Source: Ilex aquifolium
Taxonomy: Eukaryota; Streptophyta; Magnoliopsida; Aquifoliales; Aquifoliaceae
Assembly: GCA_951799425.1 (NCBI GenBank)
Contig: OX637403.1
Coordinates: 23,216,811-23,280,810 of the forward strand
DNA length: 64,000 nt
Direction of reading: 5' to 3'
Shown: piece after piece, positions 45,925-57,208 of the stretch
How the letters are laid out: each line of letters opens with the position of its first letter
Position numbering within the stretch: the first letter of the stretch is position 1
The notes under the pieces: model-generated
Database searches by the model: none
What the model saw: the letters and a program-made list of their open reading frames with translations, nothing else
What the model was told of the DNA's origin: nothing
Position numbers and translations under genes: made by a program

Positions 45925-48900
45925 ATGTGGGGAAGGGACGACTATCACCGATTAGTTAGACAACCCTTAGGCCCCAACATGAACATCGACCAAGACCTAC
46001 CCGAGAATGTGGGTGACAACGTTGAAAACATAGCTGTCAACCAAAACATGCAAGGGGGTGGAAATTTTGACAATGTAGGTGCAAACCTAAATGACCAAAG
46101 GGGTGGGGGAATGCCCGAACATAGGGAGCATGACCCAAGATTACACTATCCCCCTCCCGATCAATTTGACAATGTGGGTGTCAACCCAAATGTGCAAGGT
46201 GGTGGAGGAGTGCAACCACCTAGAATGCCCAACCAACAAGCACATTTTCCCCCACCAAGGAATGAAGGGAACATCCCGCTTGATTTTGAAGCAAGAACTA
46301 TGCAAGAGTACCTTCAACCTACCCGTAGCACCACACCATCATGCATCCGTCTCCCTGTCCAACATCACCTTTTTGTGTTAAAACCGTGGATGTTGCAACT
46401 AATCCCCAAATTCAGGGGGGTTGAGAATGAAAACCCGTATAACCACATAAGGTCTTACGAGGAAATGGTTGCAACATTTCTCCCAAATCACAATTTGGAA
46501 GAGATAGCCAGGATGAAATTGTTCCCGTTCTCTATGGATGGGAAGGCAAGAGTGTGGCTTGATTCCATGGGACCCCGGACTATGCTATCTTGGGATAACA
46601 TTGTTTCCTTTTTCCTAAAAAAATTTTTCCCGGTTCATCGAACCACCTTTTTGAAAAAGGAAATCCAAAACTTTTCTGAAAAACCCAATGAGCAGTTTTA
46701 TCAATGTTGGGACCGTTATAGGGATCTACTTCACTCCATACCACATCATGGTTTTAACTCGTGGCAATTGGTAACTTTCTTCTACGAAGGAATCACCTCA
46801 AACCATAGACAATTCATAGATATGATGTGCAATGGTGAATTCTTGAACAAAGATCCCGATGAGGCCCTAGACTATTTTGGTACCCTCGCTGAAAAGGCAC
46901 AAACTTGGGGTGTTCAGGATCCGGATGACATACATAGGACAATGCCGGGTAGTAGTCAACCACCACGGGGGGGGATGTATGACTTGAAAGACCGTGAGGA
47001 TCTACTTTCCCAAATTTCCAAATTGTCTAGGAAAGTGGATAGCCTTGAGGTGGAAAGGAGACGAAATGTCTCTCATGTGTCAAGAGCCGAGGAGGCTTGT
47101 TCTGTTTGTGGTGGTGTCGAGCATTCCACATCGGAGTGTCCGAGCATTCCGGCACTTAAGGAGGCATACCATGAACAAGTTAATGCCTTCAACCAACCAA
47201 GGCAATCATTTCCTTCAAATTCCAACACTTACAATTCGGGGTATCGTGATCACCCTAATTTCAGTTGGAGGAATGAGAACCCCATTCCCTATGGCTCTAA
47301 CACATATACACCTCCTGCACCTCCCAAGCAAGGCCCATACCAATCACAACATCAAGGTCAAGGGCAAGCTTCTAGCTCCCAATACCCACGGACCAATCCA
47401 CAAGGGTACCAATCCAACCCTCCCCCACAGAATTTTGCCGGACAAGGCCCATCTAGTTCTTCCAGCTACCAACCACCTCATAAACGGAGTCTAGAAGATG
47501 TGGTCCATACCTTCATTCAAAGCCAAACCACCTTCAATAAGGACATTTCGGCCCAACTCACCAAAATCACCAATACCATTGGGTTGTCTCAACAAGAGAA
47601 GGGAAAATTTCCCTCTCAACCTCAACAAAATCCTAAAGGTCAAAATGTGATTGAGTTGGCCGACACCACCCAAGAGAGTTGTGAACAACTCAAGTCAGTG
47701 ACTACCCTTCGAAGTGGCAAGGAAATTAATAAGACCATGTTGCCAAAGGCCTCGCCCGAGGTCGCATTGCCACTTGAGAAAGAAACTAAGGGTAGCACCA
47801 ATGGTGGTGGGGTGAGTGAGAGTAAAGAAAGTGAGGGGGTTGACAAGGAGAAATTGAGTGATGAAGGTGTGACTGTTTTTCCTATCCCTGCCCCTTTCCC
47901 TAATCGTTTGAAGCCACCCGTCAAGGTGGCTAATTATTCTGACATTTTGGATTTGTTTAAGCAGGTAAAGATAAACATCCCGCTCTTGGATGCCATCAAG
48001 CAAATCCCCTCTTGTGCAAAGATCTTAAAGGACTTGTGCACTGTGAAAAGAAGGCTAAATGTCCACAAAAGAGCATTCCTTACCGAGCAAGTGAGCTCAA
48101 TTTTGAGGACTAACACTCCTCCCAAGTTTAAGGATCCCGGCTGCCCCACCATTGCTATAACCATTGGAGATTGCCGGGTGGAACAAGCCTTGCTTGATTT
48201 AGGTGCTAGTGTGAACCTCCTCCCCTACTCTGTGTATCAACAACTTAAGCTGGAGGAGTTGAAGCCTACTCCAATCACGCTTCAACTTGCGGACCGCAGT
48301 ATTCGCACACCAAGGGGAGTAGTTGAGGATGTTTTAGTCCAAGTGGATAAGTTTTACTTTCCTGTTGATTTCATTGTGCTTGATACTCATCCTGTTGCTA
48401 ATCTTAGCTCTCAAATCCCTGTGATACTAGGTAGACCTTTCCTGGCTACATCTAATGCTGTGATTAATTGCAGGAATGGTCTTATGAAGCTGGCATTTGG
48501 AAACATGACAATGGAGCTTAATGTTTTCAACCTATGCAAGCAACCGGGGGATGATGAGGATGCACATGAGTTAAATCGGATTGATACTTTGGTGGAAGAG
48601 CACATGGAGTTGATGAGCACTTTGAGTGTGGAAGATGAAGAAGTTGTTGAGCATGAAGAAGTGGAAAGCTTGAAAGGGGTGGAGAAGTGGCTTCCTACAT
48701 TTGAAAGACTCCCACACCAAGAAAAGAAGATATTCCCGTCTGATGTACAAAAACCTACCTTAGAATTGAAGTCTTTACCTTCCCATTTGAAATACGCATA
48801 TCTTGGGGAAGATGAATCATTCCCGGTGGTGATTAGTTCTACATTGGATGTAAAGCAAGAGGGAGAGCTCTTGGAAGTGCTGCGGAGACATAAGGGAGCA

Positions 48901-51675
48901 ATTGGTTGGACAATTGCGGATATAAAGGGGATCAACCCTACCATTTGCACACACCGGATCTACCTTGAAGAAGATGGAAAACCATCCCGCCAGCCACAAA
49001 GGAGATTAAATCCAATCATGAAAGATGTGGTACGGGATGAAGTTCTAAAGCTACTTGACGTGGGCATTATCTTTCCAATTTCCGACAGTAAGTGGGTTAG
49101 TCCCACGCAAGTAGTCCCCAAGAAGTCGGGTGTGACTGTGGTGGAAAATGAGGAGAATGAGCTTATTCCAACAAGAGTAATCACTGGGTGGAGAGTGTGT
49201 ATTGATTACCGGAAGCTCAACTTGTGCACAAAGAAAGACCACTTTCCAATTCCATTCCTCGATCAAGTGCTAGAACGGGTAGCGGGGCATCTTTTCTATT
49301 GCTTCTTAGATGGATACTCTGGCTACAATCAGATAGAGATTGCCCTTGAAGACCAGGAGAAAACCACTTTCACTTGCCCCTACGGTACCTTTGCGTATCG
49401 TCGCATGCCTTTCGGGCTATGTAATGCCCCTGGAACATTCCAACGTTGCATGATGGGGATCTTTAGTGATATGGTGGAGAAGATTGTCGAGGTGTTTATG
49501 GATGACTTCTCAGTCTTCGGGGATTCCTTTGAGGGGTGTTTGGAAAATTTGGAGAAGGTGTTGGAGAGATGTGAGGAGAAGAATCTTGTGCTAAATTGGG
49601 AGAAGTGTCACTTTATGGTGACGGAAGGGATCGTGTTGGGTCACATAGTATCGGCAAGGGGCATTGAAGTGGACAGATCCAAGGTGGAGGCCATCTCCAA
49701 CCTTCCCACGCCGACAACCATCAAGGGAATCCGGTCATTTTTGGGCCATGCAGGTTTCTATCGCCGGTTCATTCAAAATTTTAGTGCATTGGCCCGACCC
49801 CTGACCAATTTACTGTCTAAGGATGTTCCCTTTGAGTGGTCACATGAGTGTGAGGCATCTTTTAAGAAACTAAAAAGCATGCTTGTCACGCCTCCTATCA
49901 TGCAACCACCCAATTGGGATCTACCCTTCGAGCTTATGTGCGACGCGAGTGCCTACGCGGTCGGCGCAGTGCTTGGTCAGAGGAAGGACAATCGACCGCA
50001 TGTTATACACTACGCTAGCAAGACACTTAATGAGGCACAAATGAATTACACTACCACTGAAAAAGAATTGCTAGCTGTAGTGTTTGCTCTTGATAAATTC
50101 CGTTCATATATCATTGGTTCACCTATTGTTATCTTCACTGACCATTCTGCCTTAAAGTACTTGTTATCTAAGCAGGATGCGAAGCCAAGACTCATTAGGT
50201 GGATCCTCCTCCTACAAGAATTTGACTTGACCATTAAAGACAAGAAGGGAGTTGAGAATGTCGTGGCGGATCACTTATCCCGACTGGTGGCACAAGAGAC
50301 AAATGAGCACATCCCTATCCCAGACTCGTTCCCTGATGAGCAATTACTGTCTATTCATTCTCATTGTCCTTGGTATGCTGACATTTGCAATTATCTTGCA
50401 ACAGGACAAATCCCACCACACTGGAGCCTTGAGGATAAAAGGAGATTTATGGCCGACGTGAAGTACTTCTACTTCGATAATCCGTATCTGTTCAAGTACT
50501 GTCCAGACCAAATCATGAGGCGATGTGTGCCTGAAAATGAGCAGCGGAACGTCCTTGCCTTCTGTCACTCCCAAGCCTGTGGTGGCCATTTCTCCGCCAA
50601 GCAAACTTCTTCAAAGATTCTCCAATCAGGTTTCTACTGGCCTTCTTTAATTAAGGATTGTATTTCATTTTGCAAAGAATGTGATAGATGCCAACGGTTG
50701 GGGAGTGTGACCCAAAGGAATATGATGCCCCTCTCCCCTATACTTGTGATTGAAATATTCGATTGTTGGGGCATCGATTTCATGGGTCCCTTCCCTATGT
50801 CGTTTGGCTATCTATACATTCTGCTGGCAGTGGACTACGTGTCCAAATGGGTGGAGGCTATCCCGACAAAGACTAATGACCACCGGGTTGTGGTCAAGTT
50901 CTTGAAAGAGAACATTTTTTCGAGGTTCGGGATGCCTCGTGCTTTGATTAGTGACGGTGGATCACACTTCTGTAACAGGCCAGTTGCATCTTTAGTGTTG
51001 AAATATGGTGTTACACATAAAGTATCCACCGCTTATCACCCACAAACAAATGGCCAAGCCGAGCTAGCCAATAGGGAGATCAAGACCATCCTTGAGAAAA
51101 CAGTTAACCCCAATAGGAAGGATTGGTCTGAGAGATTGATTGATGCCCAGTGGGCATATCGTACTGCCTACAAGACAGTTTTGGGCATGTCCCCCTATCG
51201 GCTTGTCTATGGAAAGGCTTGCCATCTGCCGGTAGAAATGGAACACAAGGCCTATTGGGCCATCAAGACTTTAAATTTCAATATGAGAATGGCCGGGAAC
51301 CATAGGATGCTAGAGATGAATGAATTGGAAGAGATTCGGCGGGATGCATACGAGAGTTCAAAAATTTCAAAGGAACGGGCGAAAATCTTTCATGATAACT
51401 CCATAGTGAGGAAATCATTCGAGCCCGGGCAAAAGGTACTCTTGTATAATTCCCGCCTCTCCATTTTTCCCGGAAAGCTAAGATCCCGTTGGGATGGCCC
51501 CTATCTTGTCAAGGTGGCCTACCCCAATGGAGCTGTTGAGATCACCAACCTCAAAGATGGCCAAACATTCAAAGTCAATGGCCAAAGACTTAAGCCATTC
51601 TTTGAGGGCTTTGAAAGCCAAGTGGTGGAGGAAGAGTTAACCGACCCGGTGTATCCGGACGTGGTTGAGAAATAA
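45925..51675 (+). CDS. Element I gag-pol polyprotein (1916 codons)
   Basis: One open frame starting [11 protein letters not shown], 159 bases after the LTR. The equivalent ATG occurs in A and E. Order of parts: gag with a Gly/Asn-rich N-terminus and core at about residues 130-330; CCHC knuckle [14 protein letters not shown] near 392-405; Pro/Gln-rich linker; retropepsin with DLGAS near 757; reverse transcriptase about 1040-1260 with FMDD at the YXDD position near 1190; RNase H about 1330-1465 (acidic residues in MCDAS, TEKEL, FTDHS, VADHL); integrase with an HHCC zinc region near 1545-1590, the DDE residues (GIDFMG, ISDGG, GQAEL) at about 1615-1712, and a GPY-like C-terminal module near 1860. 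The length and order are those of Athila. Protease would process the chain inside virus-like particles. Confidence 0.95.
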   Translation: MWGRDDYHRLVRQPLGPNMNIDQDLPENVGDNVENIAVNQNMQGGGNFDNVGANLNDQRGGGMPEHREHDPRLHYPPPDQFDNVGVNPNVQGGGGVQPPRMPNQQAHFPPPRNEGNIPLDFEARTMQEYLQPTRSTTPSCIRLPVQHHLFVLKPWMLQLIPKFRGVENENPYNHIRSYEEMVATFLPNHNLEEIARMKLFPFSMDGKARVWLDSMGPRTMLSWDNIVSFFLKKFFPVHRTTFLKKEIQNFSEKPNEQFYQCWDRYRDLLHSIPHHGFNSWQLVTFFYEGITSNHRQFIDMMCNGEFLNKDPDEALDYFGTLAEKAQTWGVQDPDDIHRTMPGSSQPPRGGMYDLKDREDLLSQISKLSRKVDSLEVERRRNVSHVSRAEEACSVCGGVEHSTSECPSIPALKEAYHEQVNAFNQPRQSFPSNSNTYNSGYRDHPNFSWRNENPIPYGSNTYTPPAPPKQGPYQSQHQGQGQASSSQYPRTNPQGYQSNPPPQNFAGQGPSSSSSYQPPHKRSLEDVVHTFIQSQTTFNKDISAQLTKITNTIGLSQQEKGKFPSQPQQNPKGQNVIELADTTQESCEQLKSVTTLRSGKEINKTMLPKASPEVALPLEKETKGSTNGGGVSESKESEGVDKEKLSDEGVTVFPIPAPFPNRLKPPVKVANYSDILDLFKQVKINIPLLDAIKQIPSCAKILKDLCTVKRRLNVHKRAFLTEQVSSILRTNTPPKFKDPGCPTIAITIGDCRVEQALLDLGASVNLLPYSVYQQLKLEELKPTPITLQLADRSIRTPRGVVEDVLVQVDKFYFPVDFIVLDTHPVANLSSQIPVILGRPFLATSNAVINCRNGLMKLAFGNMTMELNVFNLCKQPGDDEDAHELNRIDTLVEEHMELMSTLSVEDEEVVEHEEVESLKGVEKWLPTFERLPHQEKKIFPSDVQKPTLELKSLPSHLKYAYLGEDESFPVVISSTLDVKQEGELLEVLRRHKGAIGWTIADIKGINPTICTHRIYLEEDGKPSRQPQRRLNPIMKDVVRDEVLKLLDVGIIFPISDSKWVSPTQVVPKKSGVTVVENEENELIPTRVITGWRVCIDYRKLNLCTKKDHFPIPFLDQVLERVAGHLFYCFLDGYSGYNQIEIALEDQEKTTFTCPYGTFAYRRMPFGLCNAPGTFQRCMMGIFSDMVEKIVEVFMDDFSVFGDSFEGCLENLEKVLERCEEKNLVLNWEKCHFMVTEGIVLGHIVSARGIEVDRSKVEAISNLPTPTTIKGIRSFLGHAGFYRRFIQNFSALARPLTNLLSKDVPFEWSHECEASFKKLKSMLVTPPIMQPPNWDLPFELMCDASAYAVGAVLGQRKDNRPHVIHYASKTLNEAQMNYTTTEKELLAVVFALDKFRSYIIGSPIVIFTDHSALKYLLSKQDAKPRLIRWILLLQEFDLTIKDKKGVENVVADHLSRLVAQETNEHIPIPDSFPDEQLLSIHSHCPWYADICNYLATGQIPPHWSLEDKRRFMADVKYFYFDNPYLFKYCPDQIMRRCVPENEQRNVLAFCHSQACGGHFSAKQTSSKILQSGFYWPSLIKDCISFCKECDRCQRLGSVTQRNMMPLSPILVIEIFDCWGIDFMGPFPMSFGYLYILLAVDYVSKWVEAIPTKTNDHRVVVKFLKENIFSRFGMPRALISDGGSHFCNRPVASLVLKYGVTHKVSTAYHPQTNGQAELANREIKTILEKTVNPNRKDWSERLIDAQWAYRTAYKTVLGMSPYRLVYGKACHLPVEMEHKAYWAIKTLNFNMRMAGNHRMLEMNELEEIRRDAYESSKISKERAKIFHDNSIVRKSFEPGQKVLLYNSRLSIFPGKLRSRWDGPYLVKVAYPNGAVEITNLKDGQTFKVNGQRLKPFFEGFESQVVEEELTDPVYPDVVEK

Positions 51676-51879
51676 CAATTGGGCCCTTGTTTGCATGAAC
51701 AGTTTCTTTTGTTTTAATTATGTCATGTTTTTATTTCATGTCACTTACTTGTTGTTGGTGTATAGCTTTGCTTTCTCTTGAATCCAGATCTTGGTGCTTT
51801 TGTCAAAAGCGGAATTGCGAGGTGTTCTCTTACCCTATTTATCTTTTATTGTCTTCTATTGCCTACTATATCCTTTTGT

Positions 51880-51919
51880 TGCATTGAGGACAATGCATGA
51901 TTCTAGTTGGGGGGTGAGG
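51880..51919 (+). other. Element I hairpin plus internal polypurine-like tract
   Basis: A 7-bp stem with loop AGGA, then AGTTGGGGGGTGAGG seven bases later. This is identical in plan to F (18053-18092). The tract is 3.6 kb upstream of the true polypurine tract. It could act as a second plus-strand primer or have another RNA role; neither is shown. Confidence 0.65.
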
Positions 51920-53658
51920 TGCACCATTTGTATGTTACACCAAGGTTGCTGGAGAGTATTTTGTTGATGTCACATTAGTACAAAATATGTGAGAAATTTT
52001 GAAAATTTTTGATGAAAAATATCTTTAAGTTGATCTGTATTCCCTTATGAAGCGAGTATGAACCGGATGACATGTTGATCGTTGTTGTGAACTTTGTGCA
52101 CATGAGCTTACTATAGAAATGGATCCTATGCATAAGTATCACATATGTATTGATTTTCGAACTCATTTGTATGTGATGTCTGAATTGGTAATTTCAGTAA
52201 TTTACGGGTTGGATTCATGTTTTAAGCTTGACATAAGTAGTGGAGATGAGTAAAGACCCATGAGAGCTTTAGTGCCAAACCTTTTTGGAGGGAACTTACG
52301 TTTACTCAAAGAACAATTTTTGACATCAAGTTTGTTCAATAGTCTCATTGTGGTTGTTTTGGTTAGTTGCATTTGGTTAGTAGACTGATTTATCTTGATC
52401 ATGTAATGCTCCCCCCATGTGGACCTGGAAGTGATCTTAGGCCATCTTTGATGCTTTGAGCCTTAGCCTTTTTCTTGTGAAATTTTATCCCTAGTGCCAT
52501 GATTGAGCCTTAATTGAATTCATTGCTATGCCACACATGTAACCAAGCCAAAGAAAATGATAAATATCTACCTTACCTTGGTTGTTCCTAGTGCTAAATT
52601 GGGTGATGATAAAAGAAAAGGAATGATGGTGTGAAAAAAAAAAAAAATCAAACAAAAGGGATGAAGGATGTTGAAACTCAAAAGAGTTCAATGGAAAAAC
52701 AATGGAAATCCAGGAAAAGAATGAGAAAAAGAAAAGGGTAAAATGTGAAGGAAAAGAAAGAAAAGAAACAAAGGGTGTGGTGATGGTGTGAAAATCAAAA
52801 TCCCATAAAAGGGAAGTGTTCTTCTAAGATTAAGGTCATTCACCCGGAACAACCCTCTTTGTTGTCCTATATCCTTCGTTTCCCTTACCACAATATCACC
52901 CCAAGGCCCCATTATAACCCTTAAAAGTCCTAGGTGATCTAGAGAAGCATGGGAGGCGCAGAAATTCAAAGAAAATGATAAGTCGTGTTTTACTACCTAA
53001 TGCACTAGCATCCTATTCATGAGACTATGCCAAGGTCGCTTTATTTCTACATATGAACTTCATTTTTGGATTACATGTGAACACCTTGTTTATGAATATA
53101 AGATTCTACGTCACATGTACACAGGGAGTGCATACCAAGATAGTTTGAGTGCATTTATTGTTTAAGAGCGTTCCTTGGTGAGGTTTGCATTGAGACTGAG
53201 TTTGTCTAGCCTGTTGAATGTGAATTCTGCTTCGTAAATGCCCAAATTACTTGTTTAAATTAACATGCACACGAGTTGAAAATGAATAGGTAGGTGCATA
53301 CTTCTGACTAGCATTGGGGACTATGGTTTTGCTCATGTGCATCTATTTCATTCAATTGAGAAATTTGTTTAAATAGCTCCATGCTTACAAGAATGAGGGA
53401 ATATTTCTCAAGTTATTGATATTGGATATGATTCAGAAATGTTTTGATTATGATCTTGATGATGTGGGTTCTAGATGTTCATTTTGGATAGTCAATTGTT
53501 AGAATTCAGTTCTTGTATCAAAGTCCTAATTTGCAATGCAATTTCATTAATAAATTGGACATGATGGCTGAGAGTGTGTTGGGAGGTATAGAGGATGTCT
53601 AGAAGTAAATAGGATTGAAGCAGGTTAGCCAGCAAGAAGTTTCAGGAAATTAAGGCTA

Positions 53659-53729
53659 GCGTACCGGTACGCGTACCGGTACGCCAACCCTACTGGAGTG
53701 CTGCGTACCGGTACGCGTACCGGTACGCC
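53659..53729. repeat. CCGG palindrome array inside element I, upstream of the env-position ORF
   Basis: Four GTACCGGTAC palindromes in two pairs with the spacer ACCCTACTGGAGTG, preceded by AAGGCTAGC. This is the sequence seen in the LTR at 55734-55854, with the same 5' lead-in (TCAGGAAA.TAAGGCTAGC). An LTR-derived segment of about 100 bp thus sits in the internal region about 260 bp before the ORF. Confidence 0.93.
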
Positions 53730-53750
53730 TGCCTGAATCGTTTTTTTTAA

Positions 53751-53771
53751 AATAGTTTTTTTTATTTTTAG
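53751..53771 (+). other. Candidate 3' splice site before the env-position ORF
   Basis: A T-rich run (AATAG, T9, ATTTTTAG) ends in AG at 53771, 217 bases before the ORF start. Together with the leader donor at 45829/45830 it would allow a subgenomic RNA for the downstream ORF, as is known for some env-class plant elements. It is only a sequence fit. Confidence 0.3.
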
Positions 53772-53987
53772 ATGTCGGTTAACCTTTCATTTCCCCCTCA
53801 TTTAAGCCCGATTATCTCCCAACCAACATACCGCTTGAAATTCATACCCTTTCCCATTCCCCCTCTTTAAAACCCACCTTCTTTTTCCGATTTTTCTCAA
53901 ACCCCAAACCCTTGAATCCTTGTTCCACCGAACCCCTCTCAAGCCCAATCTTCCCGTCTTTCTCTCCATTTTCTTTCAAATCTTTCC

Positions 53988-55166
53988 ATGGCCCGAACAA
54001 AAGTGCCCGGTCCCGATCTTCCCCAACATGGGGAGCCCTCTGGTCACAAGCGTAGTAGTAGGGAGGTCGAAGAACTCAGGGAAAAGAGGAAGAAGGCGAG
54101 ACTGGAAGCTCGGATGACTTGGATTGGCGACAAAGGTGTGACCTGCGAGAGAAACCTTGATGTCACATCCCTCACACAACGGAATGAGGCGGTCCAAGCC
54201 ATCGAAAACCATGGTATGCACTTCTGGTTTGAGGCAGTTGAGGGGTATAATATATCTATGTGCAAGGAGTTTTATCAGACCCTGGGGTTGGCTGATGAGG
54301 ATGGGGTAGAGATTTTGAAGGCCAAGGTTCGGAATAAGACAATCACAGTGACCCCTGATGTCATTGCGTCCCTCCTCGGGGATTACCAGAGACCACCCGA
54401 TGATCCCCCGACCTACCCTGACAATGTCATTGAGGCGAAGACGATCAATGAATTGGTGGCGGTGATGTATGAGGACCCCAGCATGTTTAAGGGGCAGGTG
54501 CAGAGTGGGAAGTTGAAACACTCCTATGGGTTATTGAACAAACTCCTCCATTACAACATGCTGCCTAGGGGTGCTGAGAAGAAGCCGAATTTGGAGAAGT
54601 TGGCTTTGTTGGATGCGGTTATGTCTGGAGTGTCAATCGATTTTGCTCAGTTTATATGGGGACAGATGAAAGATTTTGCCAACACACAGAAGCCTAAGAT
54701 CAATTTGCCTTTTGGGAGCTTAGTGACCCGCTTGTGCAAGCTCAGCAAGGTTAGGCCCTACGTGTTTGATCAGATTACTCCCCCTGAGACTGGGGCCATT
54801 GGCAGGACGAGCAAGAAAAAAAGGAAGGCCCTGAGTCGGGGAAAGCGAGCTGTTCCTACTGGTGCTTCATCTTCTGCCGGACCATCAGCTGCGGCACCTG
54901 TCCGCTCTACTGATCAGCGTCTTGATGACATTGAGGCATCTTTGAGAGATTGTGGGGAGATGTTGAGAGAGCTATTCAGCCATACCTTCCCAGGGAGACC
55001 TATTCCTGGAATGACCCCGCCTACTGCCGAAGGCCCGTCTGCCCCTTCTATCCCTACTGATGTTGAGATGGGTGGAGATGATACAGAAGAGGGGGATGGG
55101 TCAGAAAGTGGGAGTGAAAATGATGAGGGTAATGATAGTGATGAGGGAGAGGGAGATGAAGAGTAG
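53988..55166 (+). CDS. Element I env-position ORF (392 codons), plant-transposon-protein type
   Basis: Starts MARTKVPGPDLPQHG; a similar start (MARTKRTG) occurs in the host element at 37.27 kb. There is a basic N-terminal segment (KRSSREVEELREKRKKARLE, about 18-38). A globular middle (about 60-265) contains FYQTLGL and KHSYGLLNKLLHYNMLPRG; this resembles the domain databases call putative plant transposon protein, often found after pol in Athila. A basic KKKRKALSRGKR lies near 275 and a Ser/Ala/Pro linker follows. A short helical segment (DQRLDDIEASLRDCGEMLRE) precedes a strongly acidic tail. No signal peptide or membrane segment is visible, so envelope function is doubtful. Basic and acidic ends suggest a nucleic-acid- or chromatin-associated protein, which is inference. 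Confidence 0.8.
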   Translation: MARTKVPGPDLPQHGEPSGHKRSSREVEELREKRKKARLEARMTWIGDKGVTCERNLDVTSLTQRNEAVQAIENHGMHFWFEAVEGYNISMCKEFYQTLGLADEDGVEILKAKVRNKTITVTPDVIASLLGDYQRPPDDPPTYPDNVIEAKTINELVAVMYEDPSMFKGQVQSGKLKHSYGLLNKLLHYNMLPRGAEKKPNLEKLALLDAVMSGVSIDFAQFIWGQMKDFANTQKPKINLPFGSLVTRLCKLSKVRPYVFDQITPPETGAIGRTSKKKRKALSRGKRAVPTGASSSAGPSAAAPVRSTDQRLDDIEASLRDCGEMLRELFSHTFPGRPIPGMTPPTAEGPSAPSIPTDVEMGGDDTEEGDGSESGSENDEGNDSDEGEGDEE

Positions 55167-55484
55167 GTTGTTGTGTTTGGGTCTTTTGTTTCTTTTCTTT
55201 TTATGATTAAGTGTAGGATCGAGTCCCTGGCCATGTAGAAGAAGCTGAAGGAAATAGGCCAGCTTTTGTGTCTTGTTGATTTTTGAATCATTGAACCCTA
55301 AGTTGAACCACAATTAATGAAATTTCACATTTTGCTTCCATCTTGTCCATATTTATTTTGTGAATTGCATTATGATTTTTGTATTTTGATTTATAGTTGA
55401 ATGGTGATGGATTGTTGAATGGTTACCTATTTTGTTTTGTGTGTGTGTTAATATTGGATTTTGCTAAGGGACTAGCAAAAGATA
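55167..55484 (+). other. Element I 3' untranslated region
   Basis: 318 bases between the env-position ORF and the polypurine tract. It is AT-rich with no coding frame. It ends TTGCTAAGGGACTAGCAAAAG, a phrase (TTGCTAGGGACTAGCAAA) that also precedes the polypurine tracts of F, E and the 60.2-kb element. Confidence 0.75.
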
Positions 55485-55496
55485 AGTTGGGGGGTG
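55485..55496 (+). promoter_or_regulatory. Element I polypurine tract
   Basis: AGTTGGGGGGTG directly before the 3' LTR start TGATTAGCAC. It is the expected plus-strand primer site. Confidence 0.88.
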
Positions 55497-57203
55497 TGAT
55501 TAGCACAATATTTTGTATTATTCACATGTGCAAATCAATGTTAATTGAATGGCTTTCATACTTAAAAGATGGAGTTTTACTTCGTAATGTCTCATTCTAG
55601 CATTTGATGATTGCAGGGTAAAAGTGCGTAACATAACCATCTTGAGGCCTCTCAAATACATCAAGATGAATAAGGGTGAAGGAAAATCAAAGGCAAGCTC
55701 AGCAGGGGAGGACAGGAAGAAAGTCAGGAAAATAAGGCTAGCGTACCGGTACGCGTACCGGTACGCTGACCCTACTGGAGTGATGCGTACCGGTACGCGT
55801 ACCGGTACGCCAACCCTACTGGAGTGCTGCGTACCGGTACGCGTACCGGTACGCCCGAAGGAACTCTGCCCTAATTTCTGCGAACTTGTCTAAGCCGATT
55901 CTGATGGGTCCCACCTGCTTTCCTTCTTCATGCTTCCTGACACCCCTTGTTCACCCTGGAGCTGCCCTCACCTCTGCTTTGATATGCAAGATGACATTAA
56001 TTAGAGAGAGACAAAAGGGGACCTGCTGGGGGTTGCAGAACACATTCTGCACTCCCCTCTTCCAGACTGAGCTCTACTGCAGGGAGGACTTCAGGGAACC
56101 ACAGAGATGGACCAGGCACATTTTGGGAAAACAAAAACGTTCTCCAAGGAGGGATATACCAGAGGAGAGGAAGGGAGAGAGGATTATTATCCATTCAGCA
56201 TTTTTGAATAGGGTTTTTAGAGAGAGAAACTCTGGGCGGAGAAGGAGATGAACAGTAGTTTCTAGAGAGAGAAAGTTATGATTTTTGCATTTCTTCTACT
56301 GTATTGTCTTGTAATTTTGAGTAAGACTCTTAGTGGTTCATTGAATGCCATGAATGTTGTTTTTCCTTCATGTTTTGTTAGTTCAATGTTCATTTAATGC
56401 TTCACCAGTAATGCTTCAAGTATTTCATCTTTCATAGCTATGCAATGGGTTTAAATACATGTTCTTTTAGCTCATAAATTCTGATTCTTAGCCACCTTAG
56501 AAGTTCATAGATTTGAATGCTCTTCCATTACATAGTTATTTCCATTCCAAGTATGAGTAGCTAAATCCTCTAGTTGGCAAGACCAAGAGGGATCTCCCTT
56601 GGGGATACCATTTCAACTATTTCTCCTCTTTCCCTTTAGAGTCAAATGGTTCGTTTTGACCGGATAGAAGATGGATGTGTCGATGAGTCTTTGATAGACC
56701 GTAGGCTTAGTCACGGTTTATGCTTAGATACTCACCGATGTCATCCTCGGCTTTCCGTGATTCAAGCGTTCATTCATGCTCAATAGGAGGAGTGATTTGA
56801 GTTGAGGTGGTATACCCATTGGAGTGATCTTTTGGAATTGCCAACATTTGTTTTATCATTACATTTTCATTAGCATACACTTCACCAATCAACTTTCAAG
56901 ACTAAAGATTTTACATTTTCGTGTGTTACCAAATCACTTCAATATTGATTCACTACCTTCCCTGTGGATACGACCTTGGAATACTCTTCCAAGTAACTCA
57001 CGACACACAAAAGTCTCCTTGCGATTGGGGAGCATTTTTTGTGCATACACATCTCATATTTACATCGTCCCACTTCCCTTTCCTCATTGCCCTTTCTTTT
57101 GACACAATTCCTAGGGGAAGAAAGTCTTCTCCCCCGTTCATACATTGCATACATGAGGGCTAGTAATTAGGGGTTAGGAAAGATATCGTTTTTGTGACAA
57201 TCA
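55497..57203 (+). mobile_element. Element I 3' LTR
   Basis: 1707 bp, near-identical to the 5' LTR. It is 13 bp longer because of one extra 12-bp palindrome unit and one extra G near the 3' end. About three substitutions were found by eye. Confidence 0.93.
55741..55854. repeat. CCGG palindrome array, I 3' LTR (six copies)
   Basis: Six GTACCGGTAC palindromes in three pairs separated by ACCCTACTGGAGTG-type spacers. The 5' LTR has five. The arrays are otherwise the same. Confidence 0.95.
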
Positions 57204-57208
57204 ATGAC

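Larger units (their letters stand above)
51676..53987 (+). other. Element I spacer between pol and the env-position ORF
   Basis: 2.3 kb without a coding frame. It holds a hairpin, TGCATTG-AGGA-CAATGCA (51880-51897), then AGTTGGGGGGTGAGG (51905-51919). Next is a block similar to the 3' untranslated regions of F and E (51.95-53.4 kb), a poly(A) run near 52.63 kb, a copy of the LTR-type palindrome array (53659-53729) and a T-rich tract ending TTTTTAG at 53771. Confidence 0.8.
44073..57203 (+). mobile_element. Element I: whole-looking Athila-type retrotransposon
   Basis: 13.1 kb, with 5' LTR 44073-45766, primer site 45770-45787, gag-pol ORF 45925-51675, spacer, env-position ORF 53988-55166, polypurine tract 55485-55496 and 3' LTR 55497-57203. 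Target duplication ATGAC lies at 44068-44072 and 57204-57208. All parts expected of an Athila element (Ty3/gypsy) are in order and the main frames are open, so it looks whole. The LTRs differ by about three substitutions plus a 1-bp and a 12-bp indel. That corresponds to under 0.1 million years at the commonly used grass LTR rate (1.3e-8), and longer if this is a slow-evolving plant. Confidence 0.93.

Noticed and set aside
48411-48950. A 179-codon minus-strand frame opposite the protease region of element I
   Set aside because: Ser/Thr/Pro-rich shadow of the gag-pol frame. Long antisense frames opposite this same region recur in B and D for the same codon-bias reason.
52688-52969. A 93-codon minus-strand frame in the spacer of element I
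   Set aside because: It is of the same kind as the frame at 18.8 kb: an artefact of purine-rich sequence, with no conserved protein between I, F and E.
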